A DNA stretch of 64,000 bases from Caballeronia terrestris (GTDB lineage: Bacteria > Pseudomonadota > Gammaproteobacteria > Burkholderiales > Burkholderiaceae). Position numbers and translations under genes: made by a program. The DNA lies in NCBI RefSeq assembly GCF_001544515.1, contig NZ_FCOL02000001.1, positions 62,001-126,000 of the forward strand, in the 5' to 3' direction. Shown piece after piece: positions 33,929 through 42,910 of this stretch. The first letter of the stretch is position 1. The number at the start of each line of letters is the position of its first letter. The notes under the pieces are model-generated. The model ran no database searches and was not told where the DNA came from. It was given only the letters and a program-made list of their open reading frames with translations.

Positions 33929-35440
33929 TTAACGTTGTGCCAGGCTCGGCTCGACAACAGGCGTCGGCATCGCATCGCCCCAACCGCCGCCGAGCGCGCG
34001 AATCAGGTTCACCGTCGCCACCGCCTGCGTACCCGCGAGTTGCACCGCCACGCGCTGCGACTGCAGCACCGTACGCTCCGCATCGATCACGTCGAGATAA
34101 TTGACCGCGCCCTTGTTGTACTGCGTGCGCGACAACTGCGCCGCGCGCCCCGACGACTTCACTGCGTCCGCCTGTGTCTGCGTCTGCCCTTCGAGGATGC
34201 GCAGGTCCGAGAGGTTGTCCTCCACCTCCTGGAACGCGACCAGCACCTGTTGCCGGTAGTTCGCCACATCCTCTTCGTAGACGGCCCGCGCATTCGCGAG
34301 ATTGCCCTTGCGTCGGCCGCCGTCGAAGATCGGCATCGAGAGCGCCGTGCCGACGAGCGGCCCGAGCAGGAACGTGCGGCTCGACCACTGGAACAGGTCG
34401 CCGAGCGTGCCCGATTCGAAACCGCCCGCGCCCGTCAGCGTGAGTGACGGGAAGAAAGCCGCCTTCGCCACGCCGATGCGCGCGTTCGCCGCCGCCATCG
34501 CGCGTTCGGCCGCGGCGATGTCGGGCCGGCGCTCCAGCAAGGATGAAGGCAGGCCCGGCGGCAAGCGAATCTCGACCGGCTTCAACGGATTCGCCGCCAT
34601 CGAAAACTGCGCGGGCGCCTTGCCGAGCAGCACCGCCAGACCATGCTCCGATGCCGCGCGCAGGCGCTGCACCGTCATCGCATCGGAGCGCGCGGTCGCG
34701 AGTTCGGACTTCGCGCGCGCCACGTCGAGCTCGCTGATATCGCCTTCGGTGAAGCGCCGCTGCACGAGCTTAAGCGCCTCTTCACGCAACGTCACGGTGC
34801 GCGTGAACACATCCATCTCGGCATCGAGTTCGCGCAGGTTGAAGTAGTTCTGCGCAACGTCCGCCTGCAACGCGAGCTGCACCGAGCGGAACAGCGCCTC
34901 GCTCTGCTGCGTGTCGGCCTTCGCGGCATCGACGGTCGATGCGACGCGGCCGAACAGATCCACTTCGTAGGAAACGCTCGCCTGCGCGCGCCACAACGTC
35001 TGCGCCGGGACGTTCGTGCCCTGCGGCTGAAGCTGCGATGCCGCCGACAGCTTCTCGCGCGTCGGACCGAAGCCCGCATCGATCGTCGGGAAGAGGCCCG
35101 CGCGCGCCGTCTGGTTGATCGCCCGCGCTTCTTTCACGCGCGCGGCCGCGGCTCTCAGGTTCTGGTTCGCGTCGGCGGCCTGGCGTTCGAGATCGTTGAG
35201 CGTACTGTCGGCGAAGATCGTCCACCATTCGCCGCGCATCACCTCTTCGGACGGCTGTGCCGTCTTCCACGTACCGGCTTCGGCCGGAGAAATGGTTTCG
35301 ACCGGCGTTTCCTTGAACGCGGCCGGCGCGTTGACATCGGCGCGCTCGTAGGTCGGGGCGAGCGAGCAGCCCGCGACGACCAGCATCGCGGCCACGAGGC
35401 TCGACAACCCCAGCCATCGTTTCGATAACGACTTGTTCAT
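33929..35440 (-). CDS. opcM: RND efflux outer-membrane channel lipoprotein (OpcM/OprC, NodT family)
   Basis: A 503-residue TolC-like outer-membrane factor. The signal peptide ends in a lipobox VVAGCS (Cys25), so it is lipidated. Both outer-membrane-efflux repeats are visible (around AARVKEARAINQTARAGLFPTIDA and ARIGVAKAAFFPSLTLTGAGGFES). It is the last gene of a llpE-ceoA-ceoB-opcM type operon and begins 9 bp after the pump stop. The ATG at 35440 is chosen because GAGG is 6 bases upstream; two other ATG/CTG possibilities lie 3-12 bases further up. Confidence 0.93.
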   Translation of the reverse strand: MNKSLSKRWLGLSSLVAAMLVVAGCSLAPTYERADVNAPAAFKETPVETISPAEAGTWKTAQPSEEVMRGEWWTIFADSTLNDLERQAADANQNLRAAAARVKEARAINQTARAGLFPTIDAGFGPTREKLSAASQLQPQGTNVPAQTLWRAQASVSYEVDLFGRVASTVDAAKADTQQSEALFRSVQLALQADVAQNYFNLRELDAEMDVFTRTVTLREEALKLVQRRFTEGDISELDVARAKSELATARSDAMTVQRLRAASEHGLAVLLGKAPAQFSMAANPLKPVEIRLPPGLPSSLLERRPDIAAAERAMAAANARIGVAKAAFFPSLTLTGAGGFESGTLGDLFQWSSRTFLLGPLVGTALSMPIFDGGRRKGNLANARAVYEEDVANYRQQVLVAFQEVEDNLSDLRILEGQTQTQADAVKSSGRAAQLSRTQYNKGAVNYLDVIDAERTVLQSQRVAVQLAGTQAVATVNLIRALGGGWGDAMPTPVVEPSLAQR

Positions 35441-35448
35441 CATTGTCC

Positions 35449-38400
35449 TCACTGCGCTTCGTACGAAGGTTTGATTCCGCGCATCTGCGGATGCGTGCCG
35501 TGCTTGTCCGTGATGTGTTCCGTGTGCGTGAGCTTGCGCAGCAGCACGTAGAAGACCGGCGTGAGCATCAGCCCGAAAAGCGTGACGCCGAGCATGCCGA
35601 AGAACACGGCGATACCCATCGCGTGGCGCATTTCCGACCCCGCGCCCGTCGACATCACGAGCGGCACCACGCCCATGATGAAAGCGATCGACGTCATCAG
35701 GATCGGGCGCAGACGCAGTCGGCTCGCCTCGATCGCGGCCTCCATGATCGAGCGTCCCTGCATCTCCAGCTCACGCGCGAACTCCACGATCAGGATCGCG
35801 TTCTTCGCCGAGAGCCCCACGAGCACCATCAGGCCGATCTGCGTAAAGATGTTGTTGTCGCCGTCGGTGAGCCACACGCCGAGCAACGCCGACAGGATGC
35901 TCATCGGCACGATCATGATGATCGCGAACGGCAGCGTCAGGCTTTCGTACATCGCGGCAAGCACGAGGAACACGAGCAGTACGCTGATCGGGAAAATAAA
36001 CAGCGCCGCGTTGCCAGCGAGAATCTGCTGATACGTGAGATCGGTCCATTCGAACTTGATCCCGCGCGGCAGCGTTTCGGCGGCGATGCGTTCGGCCGCG
36101 GCCTGCGCCTGACCCGACGAGTAGCCCGGCGCCGGGCCGCCGTTGATGTCGGCGGCGGTGTAGCCGTTGTAGCGCACGACCATTTCCGGGCCATACGTCG
36201 GCGTGACCTTCACGAGCGATGACAGCGGCACCATATCTCCGTTCGCGTTGCGCGTCTTGAGCAGACCGATGTCCTCGGCGCTCGCACGGAACGGCGCATC
36301 CGCTTGCACACGAACCTGATACACGCGGCCGAACTTGTTGAAGTCGTTCACGTAGAGCGAGCCGAGATAGACCTGCATCGTGTTGAACACATCGGTGACG
36401 GACACGCCAAGCTGCTTCGCTTTCACGCGATCCAGATCGACGTTCAATTGGGGCACGTTGATCTGATAGCTCGAGAACGTCGGGCCGAGTTCCGGCGTCT
36501 GCGAGGCACGCTTGATGAACGCCTGCGTCGCGTCGTTGAGCGCTTCGTAGCCGAGCGCGCCGCGGTCCTCCAGTTGCATCTTGAAGCCACCGAGCGTGCC
36601 CAGGCCGAGCACCGGCGGCGGCGGGAACACGGCGATGAACGAACCCTTGATCGCCGCGTACTTCTGGTTCAGCGCACCCGCGATCGCTCCCGCCGACAGT
36701 TCCTTCGTCTTGCGGTCATGGAACGGCTTCAATGTCACGAACACGATGCCCGCGCTCGACGAATTCGTGAAGCCATTCACCGACAAGCCTGGAAACTCCA
36801 CCGCGCTTTCCACGCCCGGTTGCTTGCGCGCAATATCCGTCATCTGGCGGACCACCTGCTCGGTGCGATCGAGCGAGGCGCCATTGGGCAACTGCGCGAA
36901 GCTGATCAGATACTCCTTGTCCTGCGCGGGCACGAAGCCGCCCGGCACGACCTTGCCCATCAGCACCGCGCCGCCGAGCAGCACGGCATAAAGGCCCATC
37001 ATGATCGCCTTGCGGTTGATCACCTTGGTCACGCCCTTGCCATACGCTTCCGAGCCGCGATGAAACACCTTGTTGAACTGCTTGAAGAAGCCGCCGAACA
37101 CGCGGTCCATCGCACGCGTGAGCCAATCCTTCGGCTCGTCGTGGCCCTTGAGCAGCATCGCGGCGAGCGCGGGCGAAAGGGTCAGCGAGTTGAACGCGGA
37201 AATCACCGTCGAGATGGCGATGGTCATCGCGAACTGCTTGTAAAACTGGCCCGTCAAGCCCGACATGAACGCGAGCGGCACGAACACGGCAACCAGCGTC
37301 AACGCGATCGCGATAATCGGCCCGCTCACTTCGCGCATCGCCTGATAGGTCGCTTCACGCGCCGACAGCCCCGACTCGATGTTCCGCTCGACGTTCTCCA
37401 CGACGACAATCGCATCGTCCACCACGATCCCGATCGCGAGCACCATCCCGAAGAGCGAGAGTGCGTTGATCGAGAAGCCGAACGCGAGCAGCAGCGAGAA
37501 GGTCCCGATGATCGACACCGGCACCGCGAGCAGCGGAATGATCGACGCGCGCCACGTCTGCAGGAACACGATCACGACGAGCACGACGAGCGCAATCGCT
37601 TCGAGCAGCGTGTGGATCACGGCCTCGATACTGGAGCGCACGAACTGCGTCGGGTCATAGACGATCTGGTACTCGACGCCCGCCGGCATGTCGGCCTTGA
37701 GCTCCTTCATCGTCTGACGGACCTGGTCGGAGATCTGCAGCGAGTTCGCGCCCGGCTGCTGGTTGATCGCGATCGCAACCGCCGACTTGTTGTCGAGCAG
37801 CGAACGCAAGCCATATTCCGATGCCGCGAGTTCGACACGCGCCACGTCGTGCAGGCGCGTGACCGCGCCATCGGGCGAGGTCTTGAGCACGATGTCCTTG
37901 AACTCGGACTCGTTCTGCAAGCGGCCCTGCGCGTTCACGTTCAGTTGCACGGGCACGTTCGGCAGCGTCGGCGACGCACCGATCACACCGGCCGCGACCT
38001 GCACGTTCTGCTCGCGGATCGCGTTGACGACATCGGTCGCCGTCATCCCGCGCTGCGCGACCTTCTGCGGATCGAGCCAGATGCGCATCGAATAATCGCC
38101 CGAGCCCCAGAGCTGCACCTGCCCCACGCCGCCGATCCGCTCGAGCCGGTCCTTCACGTTGATCAGCGCGTAGTTGCGCAGATACGTCATGTCGTAGCGG
38201 CCGTTCGGCGAGTTCAGGTGGACCACCATCGTCAGCGTCGGCGACGACTTGATCGTCGTGACGCCGAGGAGCTGCACATCCTGCGGAAGGCGCGGCAAGG
38301 CCTGCGACACGCGGTTCTGCACGAGCTGCTGCGCCTTGTCCGGATCGGTGCCGAGCTTGAACGTGACGGTGAGGTTCAGGTTTCCGTCGCTGTTCGCCTG

Positions 38401-38646
38401 CGACTGCATGTAGAGCATGTTCTCGACGCCGTTGATCTGCTCTTCCAGCGGCGAGGCCACGGTTTCGGCGATGACCTTCGGGTTCGCGCCCGGATACTGC
38501 GCGTGCACGACGACCGACGGCGGCACGACTTCCGGATACTCGGAAATCGGCAGCTTGAACATCGCGATCACGCCCGCGAGCAGCACCACCACCGATAGCA
38601 CGCCCGCGAAGATCGGGCGGTCGATGAAGAATTTGGATATGTTCAT
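35449..38646 (-). CDS. ceoB: RND efflux pump inner-membrane transporter (CeoB/BpeF-like)
   Basis: A 1065-residue HAE1-family multidrug proton antiporter, typical length. The start MNISKFFIDRPIFAGVLSVVVLLAGVIAM, the proton-relay pair in GMVLAIGIVVDDAIVVVEN, FVPLAFMSGLTGQFYKQF and MVLVGLSAKNAILIVEFA are standard. It sits between the adaptor and outer-membrane genes, and synteny with a lipase-like gene and a LysR regulator matches Burkholderia CeoAB-OpcM / BpeEF-OprC, which exports chloramphenicol, trimethoprim and fluoroquinolones. Substrates here are inferred from that synteny. Confidence 0.95.
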   Translation of the reverse strand: MNISKFFIDRPIFAGVLSVVVLLAGVIAMFKLPISEYPEVVPPSVVVHAQYPGANPKVIAETVASPLEEQINGVENMLYMQSQANSDGNLNLTVTFKLGTDPDKAQQLVQNRVSQALPRLPQDVQLLGVTTIKSSPTLTMVVHLNSPNGRYDMTYLRNYALINVKDRLERIGGVGQVQLWGSGDYSMRIWLDPQKVAQRGMTATDVVNAIREQNVQVAAGVIGASPTLPNVPVQLNVNAQGRLQNESEFKDIVLKTSPDGAVTRLHDVARVELAASEYGLRSLLDNKSAVAIAINQQPGANSLQISDQVRQTMKELKADMPAGVEYQIVYDPTQFVRSSIEAVIHTLLEAIALVVLVVIVFLQTWRASIIPLLAVPVSIIGTFSLLLAFGFSINALSLFGMVLAIGIVVDDAIVVVENVERNIESGLSAREATYQAMREVSGPIIAIALTLVAVFVPLAFMSGLTGQFYKQFAMTIAISTVISAFNSLTLSPALAAMLLKGHDEPKDWLTRAMDRVFGGFFKQFNKVFHRGSEAYGKGVTKVINRKAIMMGLYAVLLGGAVLMGKVVPGGFVPAQDKEYLISFAQLPNGASLDRTEQVVRQMTDIARKQPGVESAVEFPGLSVNGFTNSSSAGIVFVTLKPFHDRKTKELSAGAIAGALNQKYAAIKGSFIAVFPPPPVLGLGTLGGFKMQLEDRGALGYEALNDATQAFIKRASQTPELGPTFSSYQINVPQLNVDLDRVKAKQLGVSVTDVFNTMQVYLGSLYVNDFNKFGRVYQVRVQADAPFRASAEDIGLLKTRNANGDMVPLSSLVKVTPTYGPEMVVRYNGYTAADINGGPAPGYSSGQAQAAAERIAAETLPRGIKFEWTDLTYQQILAGNAALFIFPISVLLVFLVLAAMYESLTLPFAIIMIVPMSILSALLGVWLTDGDNNIFTQIGLMVLVGLSAKNAILIVEFARELEMQGRSIMEAAIEASRLRLRPILMTSIAFIMGVVPLVMSTGAGSEMRHAMGIAVFFGMLGVTLFGLMLTPVFYVLLRKLTHTEHITDKHGTHPQMRGIKPSYEAQ

Positions 38647-38712
38647 GACAGTTGTTTTTGCCTTAGAGCAGCGCTCGTGACGCCGCTTGTTTGACGTTCC
38701 TGTTGACGTCCC

Positions 38713-39897
38713 TTAGGAAGCCGCCTTGGGAGCGGGCGCGTTGTTCGCCATCGAGACGCCGTTCGCCTTCACGACATCGTTCGGACGCACGCGCTGCAAG
38801 CCGTTCACGACGATGCGCTCGCCCGGAGCAAGACCCTTCGTGATGACGCGCAGGCCTTCCTGCTGCGTGCCGAGCGTGACTTCGCGGTACTGCACGCGGT
38901 TGTCCTTGTCGACGACCATCACGTACTTCTTGTCCTGATCGGTGCCGATGGCGGCGTCGTCGACGAGCACGGCCGGATGCGGCGTGCCGCCGCCTACCTT
39001 GACGCGCGCGTAGAGGCCCGGCAAGAGCGCGCCGTCAGCGTTGTCGAAGCGTGCGCGCACGCGGATCGTGCCCGAGTTCGTATCGATCCTGTTGTCGACC
39101 GAGGCCACCGTGCCTTCGCGCGAATAGCCGTCTTCGTTGGCGAGGCCGAGCGAGACCGGCACCGTGGCCTTCGTATCGCGGCTCAGATAACGCAGGTACG
39201 TTTGCTCGTCCATGTCGAACGAGGCGTAGATCGGCGAGACCGAGACGAGCGTCGTGAGGAGCGGCGCGTTCGCACCCGTCGAGACGATGTTGCCCACCGT
39301 CATCTCCGCGCGCGACACGCGGCCCGACACGGGCGCGACGATGTTCGTATAGGTCAGGTTGATCTTCGCGGTTTCGAGCGCCGCCTGCGCGGCCTTCAGG
39401 CCCGCGATCGCCTCACGCGATGCGTTCTGCTTCTCGTCGTAATCGCGCTTGGCGATGGCGTTGTCGGCGAGCAGTCGCTCGGCGCGCGCCGCATCGGTCG
39501 ACGTATAGCCGTTACGCGCTTGCGCCGATGCCACTTGCGCCGCCGCGCGATCGACTTCGGCGACGTACGGACGCGGATCGATCGTGAAGAGCGGATCGCC
39601 CTTCTTGACGAGCGCACCGTCCTTGAAATGCACCGCGACGATCGTCCCCGGCACGAGCGGCCGGATATCGACCTTGTCGACCGCTTCGAGGCGGCCCGAG
39701 TAGTTCTGCCAGTCGGTGATCGTCTTCGAGACGACGGTCGCGACGTCCACTTCGGTCGCCGTCGCGCTGTGGGCCGCGGCCTCGGCGCTGTTCACGGGCA
39801 CATCGCCGTGACCGCGCCATGCGGTATAGCCGCCGACTGCCGCCACGACGAGCGCGGCTCCAAGCGATGCGTAAATGCGTTTGCGAGTGAAGAACAT
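38713..39897 (-). CDS. ceoA: RND efflux periplasmic adaptor (CeoA/BpeE-like)
   Basis: A 394-residue membrane-fusion protein with an N-terminal hydrophobic anchor (YASLGAALVVAAVGGYTAW) and no lipobox. It has the lipoyl halves (VDIRPLVPGTIVAVHFKDGALVKKGDPLFTIDP and INLTYTNIVAPVSGRVSRAEMTVGNIV) flanking a coiled-coil hairpin rich in Ala, and a beta-barrel domain (VSPIYASFDMDEQTYLRY). It links pump and outer-membrane channel. The pump gene follows after 66 bp. Confidence 0.93.
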   Translation of the reverse strand: MFFTRKRIYASLGAALVVAAVGGYTAWRGHGDVPVNSAEAAAHSATATEVDVATVVSKTITDWQNYSGRLEAVDKVDIRPLVPGTIVAVHFKDGALVKKGDPLFTIDPRPYVAEVDRAAAQVASAQARNGYTSTDAARAERLLADNAIAKRDYDEKQNASREAIAGLKAAQAALETAKINLTYTNIVAPVSGRVSRAEMTVGNIVSTGANAPLLTTLVSVSPIYASFDMDEQTYLRYLSRDTKATVPVSLGLANEDGYSREGTVASVDNRIDTNSGTIRVRARFDNADGALLPGLYARVKVGGGTPHPAVLVDDAAIGTDQDKKYVMVVDKDNRVQYREVTLGTQQEGLRVITKGLAPGERIVVNGLQRVRPNDVVKANGVSMANNAPAPKAAS

Positions 39898-39909
39898 GTC
39901 GAACTCCGA

Positions 39910-40764
39910 TTAGTCGTTGAGATTTTTATTGCCGCGCGCGCCGGACGGCTTGGCGAGCGCGAGACGTTTTCTGAAAAAGGTGACGACATCCGCGAGCGCG
40001 CCCGGGTGCGTCGCGAGGCCCTTGTGCGAGGCCTTGCAGTGACGCGTCACTTCTGTGGGGACGCCTGCGGCGATCAGCTCGCCCGCGTATTTTTCCGCCT
40101 CGATATGCAGCAAGTCGTGCTCGGCGCTCGCGATGAGCGCGGGCGGCAAGCCAGCCAGGCGCCGTGATTCGAGCGGCGCCGCATACGGGTGCAGCCTTTG
40201 CGATGCGTTCGGCAGATACGCGCGGTACGAACGCGCGCATTCGCACATGCCCATGTCAGAGCCGGTGACCTTCCGTTCGTCGGCGAGGCGCGTCATGCTG
40301 GGGTCGAGCAGCGGTGCAAGCAAGGCCTGCGCCGAAATCTCGATATCGCCCCGATCGCGAGCAATGGCGGCAAGGCAGGTCGCGAGATTTCCGCCTGCGT
40401 CGTGCCCGGCCACACCAATTCGGTGCGGATCCGCGCGCTGTGCCCGTGCATTTGCGACCGCCCACTGTGCCGCGCGGTACGCGTCTTCGGGCGCAGCGGG
40501 AAACGGAAACGCCGGTGCGAGCGAATAATCGACCGAAATGACCCACGCCTGCGTATCGCGGGCGATGGTCGCGGCGGCGATCTCGGCGTCGTCGAGCGTG
40601 CCGTGCGTAAAGCCGCCGCCGTGAAAATAAAGGACAATCGGCAGGACGGTGCCGTCCGGCGCGGGGCGATAGCTGCGCAGCACGATCGGCTGCGCGTGTC
40701 CCGCGATGCGGACTTCTTCGATGCAAAGCCTCGGAGCGAGCCCCTGATCCAGCGTTGTTGCCAT
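39910..40764 (-). CDS. llpE: LlpE-like alpha/beta hydrolase with Asp at the nucleophile position
   Basis: A 284-residue protein of the hormone-sensitive-lipase group, first gene of the efflux operon as llpE is in Burkholderia. The oxyanion motif LYFHGGGF (HGGG at 48-51), SVDYSLAPAFPFPAAPED and a C-terminal HDLLHIEAEKYA with ASHKGLATH are clear. The nucleophile elbow, normally GDSAGG, reads GHDAGG (residues 120-125), so the catalytic Ser is an Asp. It may be inactive as a lipase or have another role. The ATG at 40764 is preferred over 40794. The ceoA start is 12 bp downstream. Confidence 0.85.
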   Translation of the reverse strand: MATTLDQGLAPRLCIEEVRIAGHAQPIVLRSYRPAPDGTVLPIVLYFHGGGFTHGTLDDAEIAAATIARDTQAWVISVDYSLAPAFPFPAAPEDAYRAAQWAVANARAQRADPHRIGVAGHDAGGNLATCLAAIARDRGDIEISAQALLAPLLDPSMTRLADERKVTGSDMGMCECARSYRAYLPNASQRLHPYAAPLESRRLAGLPPALIASAEHDLLHIEAEKYAGELIAAGVPTEVTRHCKASHKGLATHPGALADVVTFFRKRLALAKPSGARGNKNLND

Positions 40765-40970
40765 GGTTATTGCGGCGTGTTCGCGCCATCCCACCTGAGT
40801 TGCGATGGAACGAATTCTGGTGCCCGCAGGTTTTTAGATAAATGCCTATAATCCGGCAACACAATTCGGTCGCACTGAACAATCGCGGCTCGTCATCCTT
40901 ATTCACTTCTTAGCAGCGCGCTTAATTTTCCTTTATTCCGCGCGCCAATAAGCATTTGACGGTGAGAGAA

Positions 40971-41981
40971 ATGGATCGGCTACAGGCAATGCAGGTCTTT
41001 ACACGAGTTGTCGACACCAATAGTTTTTCGCGCGCAGCGGACACGCTCAACCTGCCGCGCGCATCGGTGACGACGATCATTCAAAATCTCGAGGCGTTTC
41101 TCAACGTGCGGCTCCTGCAACGCACGACACGGCGCCTCAATCTCACGCCCGACGGCGCCGCGTATTACGAGCGGTGCGTGCGCATCCTCGCGGACATCGA
41201 GGAAACGGAGAGCTCGTTCGCGAGCAGCGCGAAAGGTCCGCGCGGCAAGCTGCGCGTCGATATGCCAGGCGCGATCGGACGCATGATCGTGATGCCCGCG
41301 ATGTGCGAATTCCACTCGCGCTATCCGGATATCGAGCTGATGGTCGGCTTCGGCGACAAGCCGGTCGATCTGATCCAGGAAGGCGTCGATTGCGTGATTC
41401 GCGTGGGCACGCTGCAGGATTCGAGTCTCGTCGCGCGGCGCATCGGCGTGTTTCAGGGCCTGACCGCCGCGAGCCCGGGCTACATCGAACGCAACGGCGC
41501 GCCGCAGACCATCGAAGATCTGGAGCAGCACACGGCCGTGAATTATTTTTCGAGCCGCACGGGCCGCGTGATCGACATGGACTTCGTTGTCGACGACAAA
41601 ACGGTCGAAGTGAAGATGCGGGGCGCGATCGCCGTGAACGATGCCGAGGCGTATCTGAGCTGCGGCGTGAAAGGCGCGGGCCTGATTCAGCCGCCGCGTT
41701 TCATGGCGCTTCCGTATCTGCAATCGGGCGAACTCGTCGAGGTGCTGCCGCAGTGGAAGCCTTTGCCCATGCCGATTTCGGCGGTTTATCCGCATAACCG
41801 GCATCTTTCGCAGAAGGTGCGCGTGTTCGTCGACTGGGCGGCGGAGTTGTTCGAGCGCTGCCCGCTGCTGTCGGGTCAGGAAGACTCGGAAGGCCGTTGC
41901 CTGCCGACCAGCACGCCTGCTTCGATGGTGGTCAAGCGCGGTGTGCCGGAAGTCGCGGGCACCGTCGATGTGGTTGCATAG
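40971..41981 (+). CDS. ceoR: LysR-family regulator of the efflux operon (CeoR/BpeT-like)
   Basis: A 336-residue LysR regulator with an N-terminal winged helix-turn-helix (AMQVFTRVVDTNSFSRAADTLNLPRASVTTIIQNLEAF) and a C-terminal effector domain. It is divergent from the efflux operon across 206 bp, the arrangement of ceoR/bpeT, which respond to salicylate-like compounds in related species. The ATG at 40971 has GAGAG just upstream; a TTG at 40956 would add 5 residues. A strong terminator follows at 42001. LysR call sure, target inferred from synteny. Confidence 0.9.
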   Translation: MDRLQAMQVFTRVVDTNSFSRAADTLNLPRASVTTIIQNLEAFLNVRLLQRTTRRLNLTPDGAAYYERCVRILADIEETESSFASSAKGPRGKLRVDMPGAIGRMIVMPAMCEFHSRYPDIELMVGFGDKPVDLIQEGVDCVIRVGTLQDSSLVARRIGVFQGLTAASPGYIERNGAPQTIEDLEQHTAVNYFSSRTGRVIDMDFVVDDKTVEVKMRGAIAVNDAEAYLSCGVKGAGLIQPPRFMALPYLQSGELVEVLPQWKPLPMPISAVYPHNRHLSQKVRVFVDWAAELFERCPLLSGQEDSEGRCLPTSTPASMVVKRGVPEVAGTVDVVA

Positions 41982-42000
41982 CTAAACGTTTCGCATGTTT

Positions 42001-42034
42001 AAGCGGGCGCTCTTTCGGGCGCCCGCTTCGTTTT
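42001..42034 (+). terminator. Rho-independent terminator after ceoR
   Basis: A 10-bp perfect stem AAGCGGGCGC with GCGCCCGCTT, 8-nt loop, followed by CGTTTT. It begins 20 bp after the ceoR stop codon and is a textbook terminator. Confidence 0.9.
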
Positions 42035-42262
42035 AAATCCCTTCGTAATCCAAGCCTATTCGCTTTTATTCGGCGCGAATTGCCTTGCGATGTTCCCCGA
42101 ATCGCCCGCTCCATAAGGCGTGCCGCGATTGTTCGTCTAAATCGATTAATCTTTTCGCCTCTCGCGCATTTATCCGCGGCCCTCGCTTGACTACATTTCG
42201 TCCTGTCGCAGCGTTCTCGATGACGCTGCTCTCAAACAAGTTGCACCGACAGGAGCGTCATC

Positions 42263-42610
42263 ATGAAAAGCCGACTGATCGCAGGTCTCTCGTTCGTCGC
42301 CATCGCCGCAGTCATTTCGACCGCAGCGTTCGCCGACGGCGGCATCGGGCGTGCCGGAACGTATCAAGCGGACACGAACACCGTGCAAACCACGAAGACG
42401 CGTGCGGAAGTGAAAGCGGAAATCGCCACCGCATATTCGAATGGGACATTGCCCGCGCTGAATCGCAATTCGTATCCGGAAAAGAGCCTGACGGGTGTTG
42501 CGATTGCCGAGCAGTCCGCACACCGCGCCGCGCTGGCTGAACAGCGCAATCGCGAGATCGTCGAGTATGCGAACGGGTCAGCTACGCAAAGCGGCGTTGC
42601 TGCACACTGA
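42263..42610 (+). CDS. DUF4148 secreted protein
   Basis: A 115-residue protein with a signal peptide (MKSRLIAGLSFVAIAAVIST then AAFA) and a small charged mature part. The motif TKTRAEVKAEIATAYSNGTLPALNRNSYPE is typical of DUF4148 proteins, which are common in Burkholderiaceae and whose function is unknown. The ribosome-binding site CAGGAG precedes the ATG. Two small open frames follow downstream. Confidence 0.88.
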   Translation: MKSRLIAGLSFVAIAAVISTAAFADGGIGRAGTYQADTNTVQTTKTRAEVKAEIATAYSNGTLPALNRNSYPEKSLTGVAIAEQSAHRAALAEQRNREIVEYANGSATQSGVAAH

Positions 42611-42631
42611 AGTTATATGAGGGAAAGCATC

Positions 42632-42769
42632 ATGAACGACAACACACCACTCGAGCAGTTCTCGGCACTCGATGACTGGGCGCCCGCGCAACCGGTATGG
42701 CGTCCGTATGTGCCCAAAGCGGAAAGCACGACAGATAGCCAGGCAGGAGAAGCCGCGTGGGTGCGGTGA
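42632..42769 (+). CDS. Small open reading frame (45 aa), upstream of an overlapping small frame
   Basis: I do not recognise it. The 45-residue frame (MNDNTPLEQFSALDDWAP.., acidic, with several Trp and Pro) begins with ATG after GAGGGAAAG, a plausible ribosome-binding site. It overlaps the next small frame by 13 bp in another frame. The arrangement suggests a translationally coupled pair after the DUF4148 gene. Coding status is uncertain. Confidence 0.4.
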   Translation: MNDNTPLEQFSALDDWAPAQPVWRPYVPKAESTTDSQAGEAAWVR

Positions 42770-42906
42770 TAGTCGCCGCGGTCTTCGTGATCGCGACGAT
42801 TGCAGGGCCGCAAGTCGTTTCCGATGCAGCCCGCTCGCAGGTCGAGCGGGTCGTGTCGCAAACGGCTACGCCCGCGACGAATACGGTCGCGAGCGCGTCC
42901 GACTAA
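42757..42906 (+). CDS. Small open reading frame with a membrane segment (49 aa)
   Basis: A 49-residue frame starting at GTG (42757) with GGAG eight bases upstream. The N terminus is one hydrophobic segment (GAVIVAAVFVIATIAG), followed by a Ser/Thr/Val-rich tail, which looks like a single-pass or secreted small protein. It ends 4 bp from the end of the convergent nrdJ. No family is known to me. Confidence 0.4.
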   Translation: MGAVIVAAVFVIATIAGPQVVSDAARSQVERVVSQTATPATNTVASASD

Positions 42907-42910
42907 TCGA

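Noticed and set aside
36304..38598. A 764-residue plus-strand open frame opposite the RND pump gene.
   Set aside because: Arg/His-rich shadow of the pump gene in high-GC DNA; the pump on the minus strand is a full-length family member.
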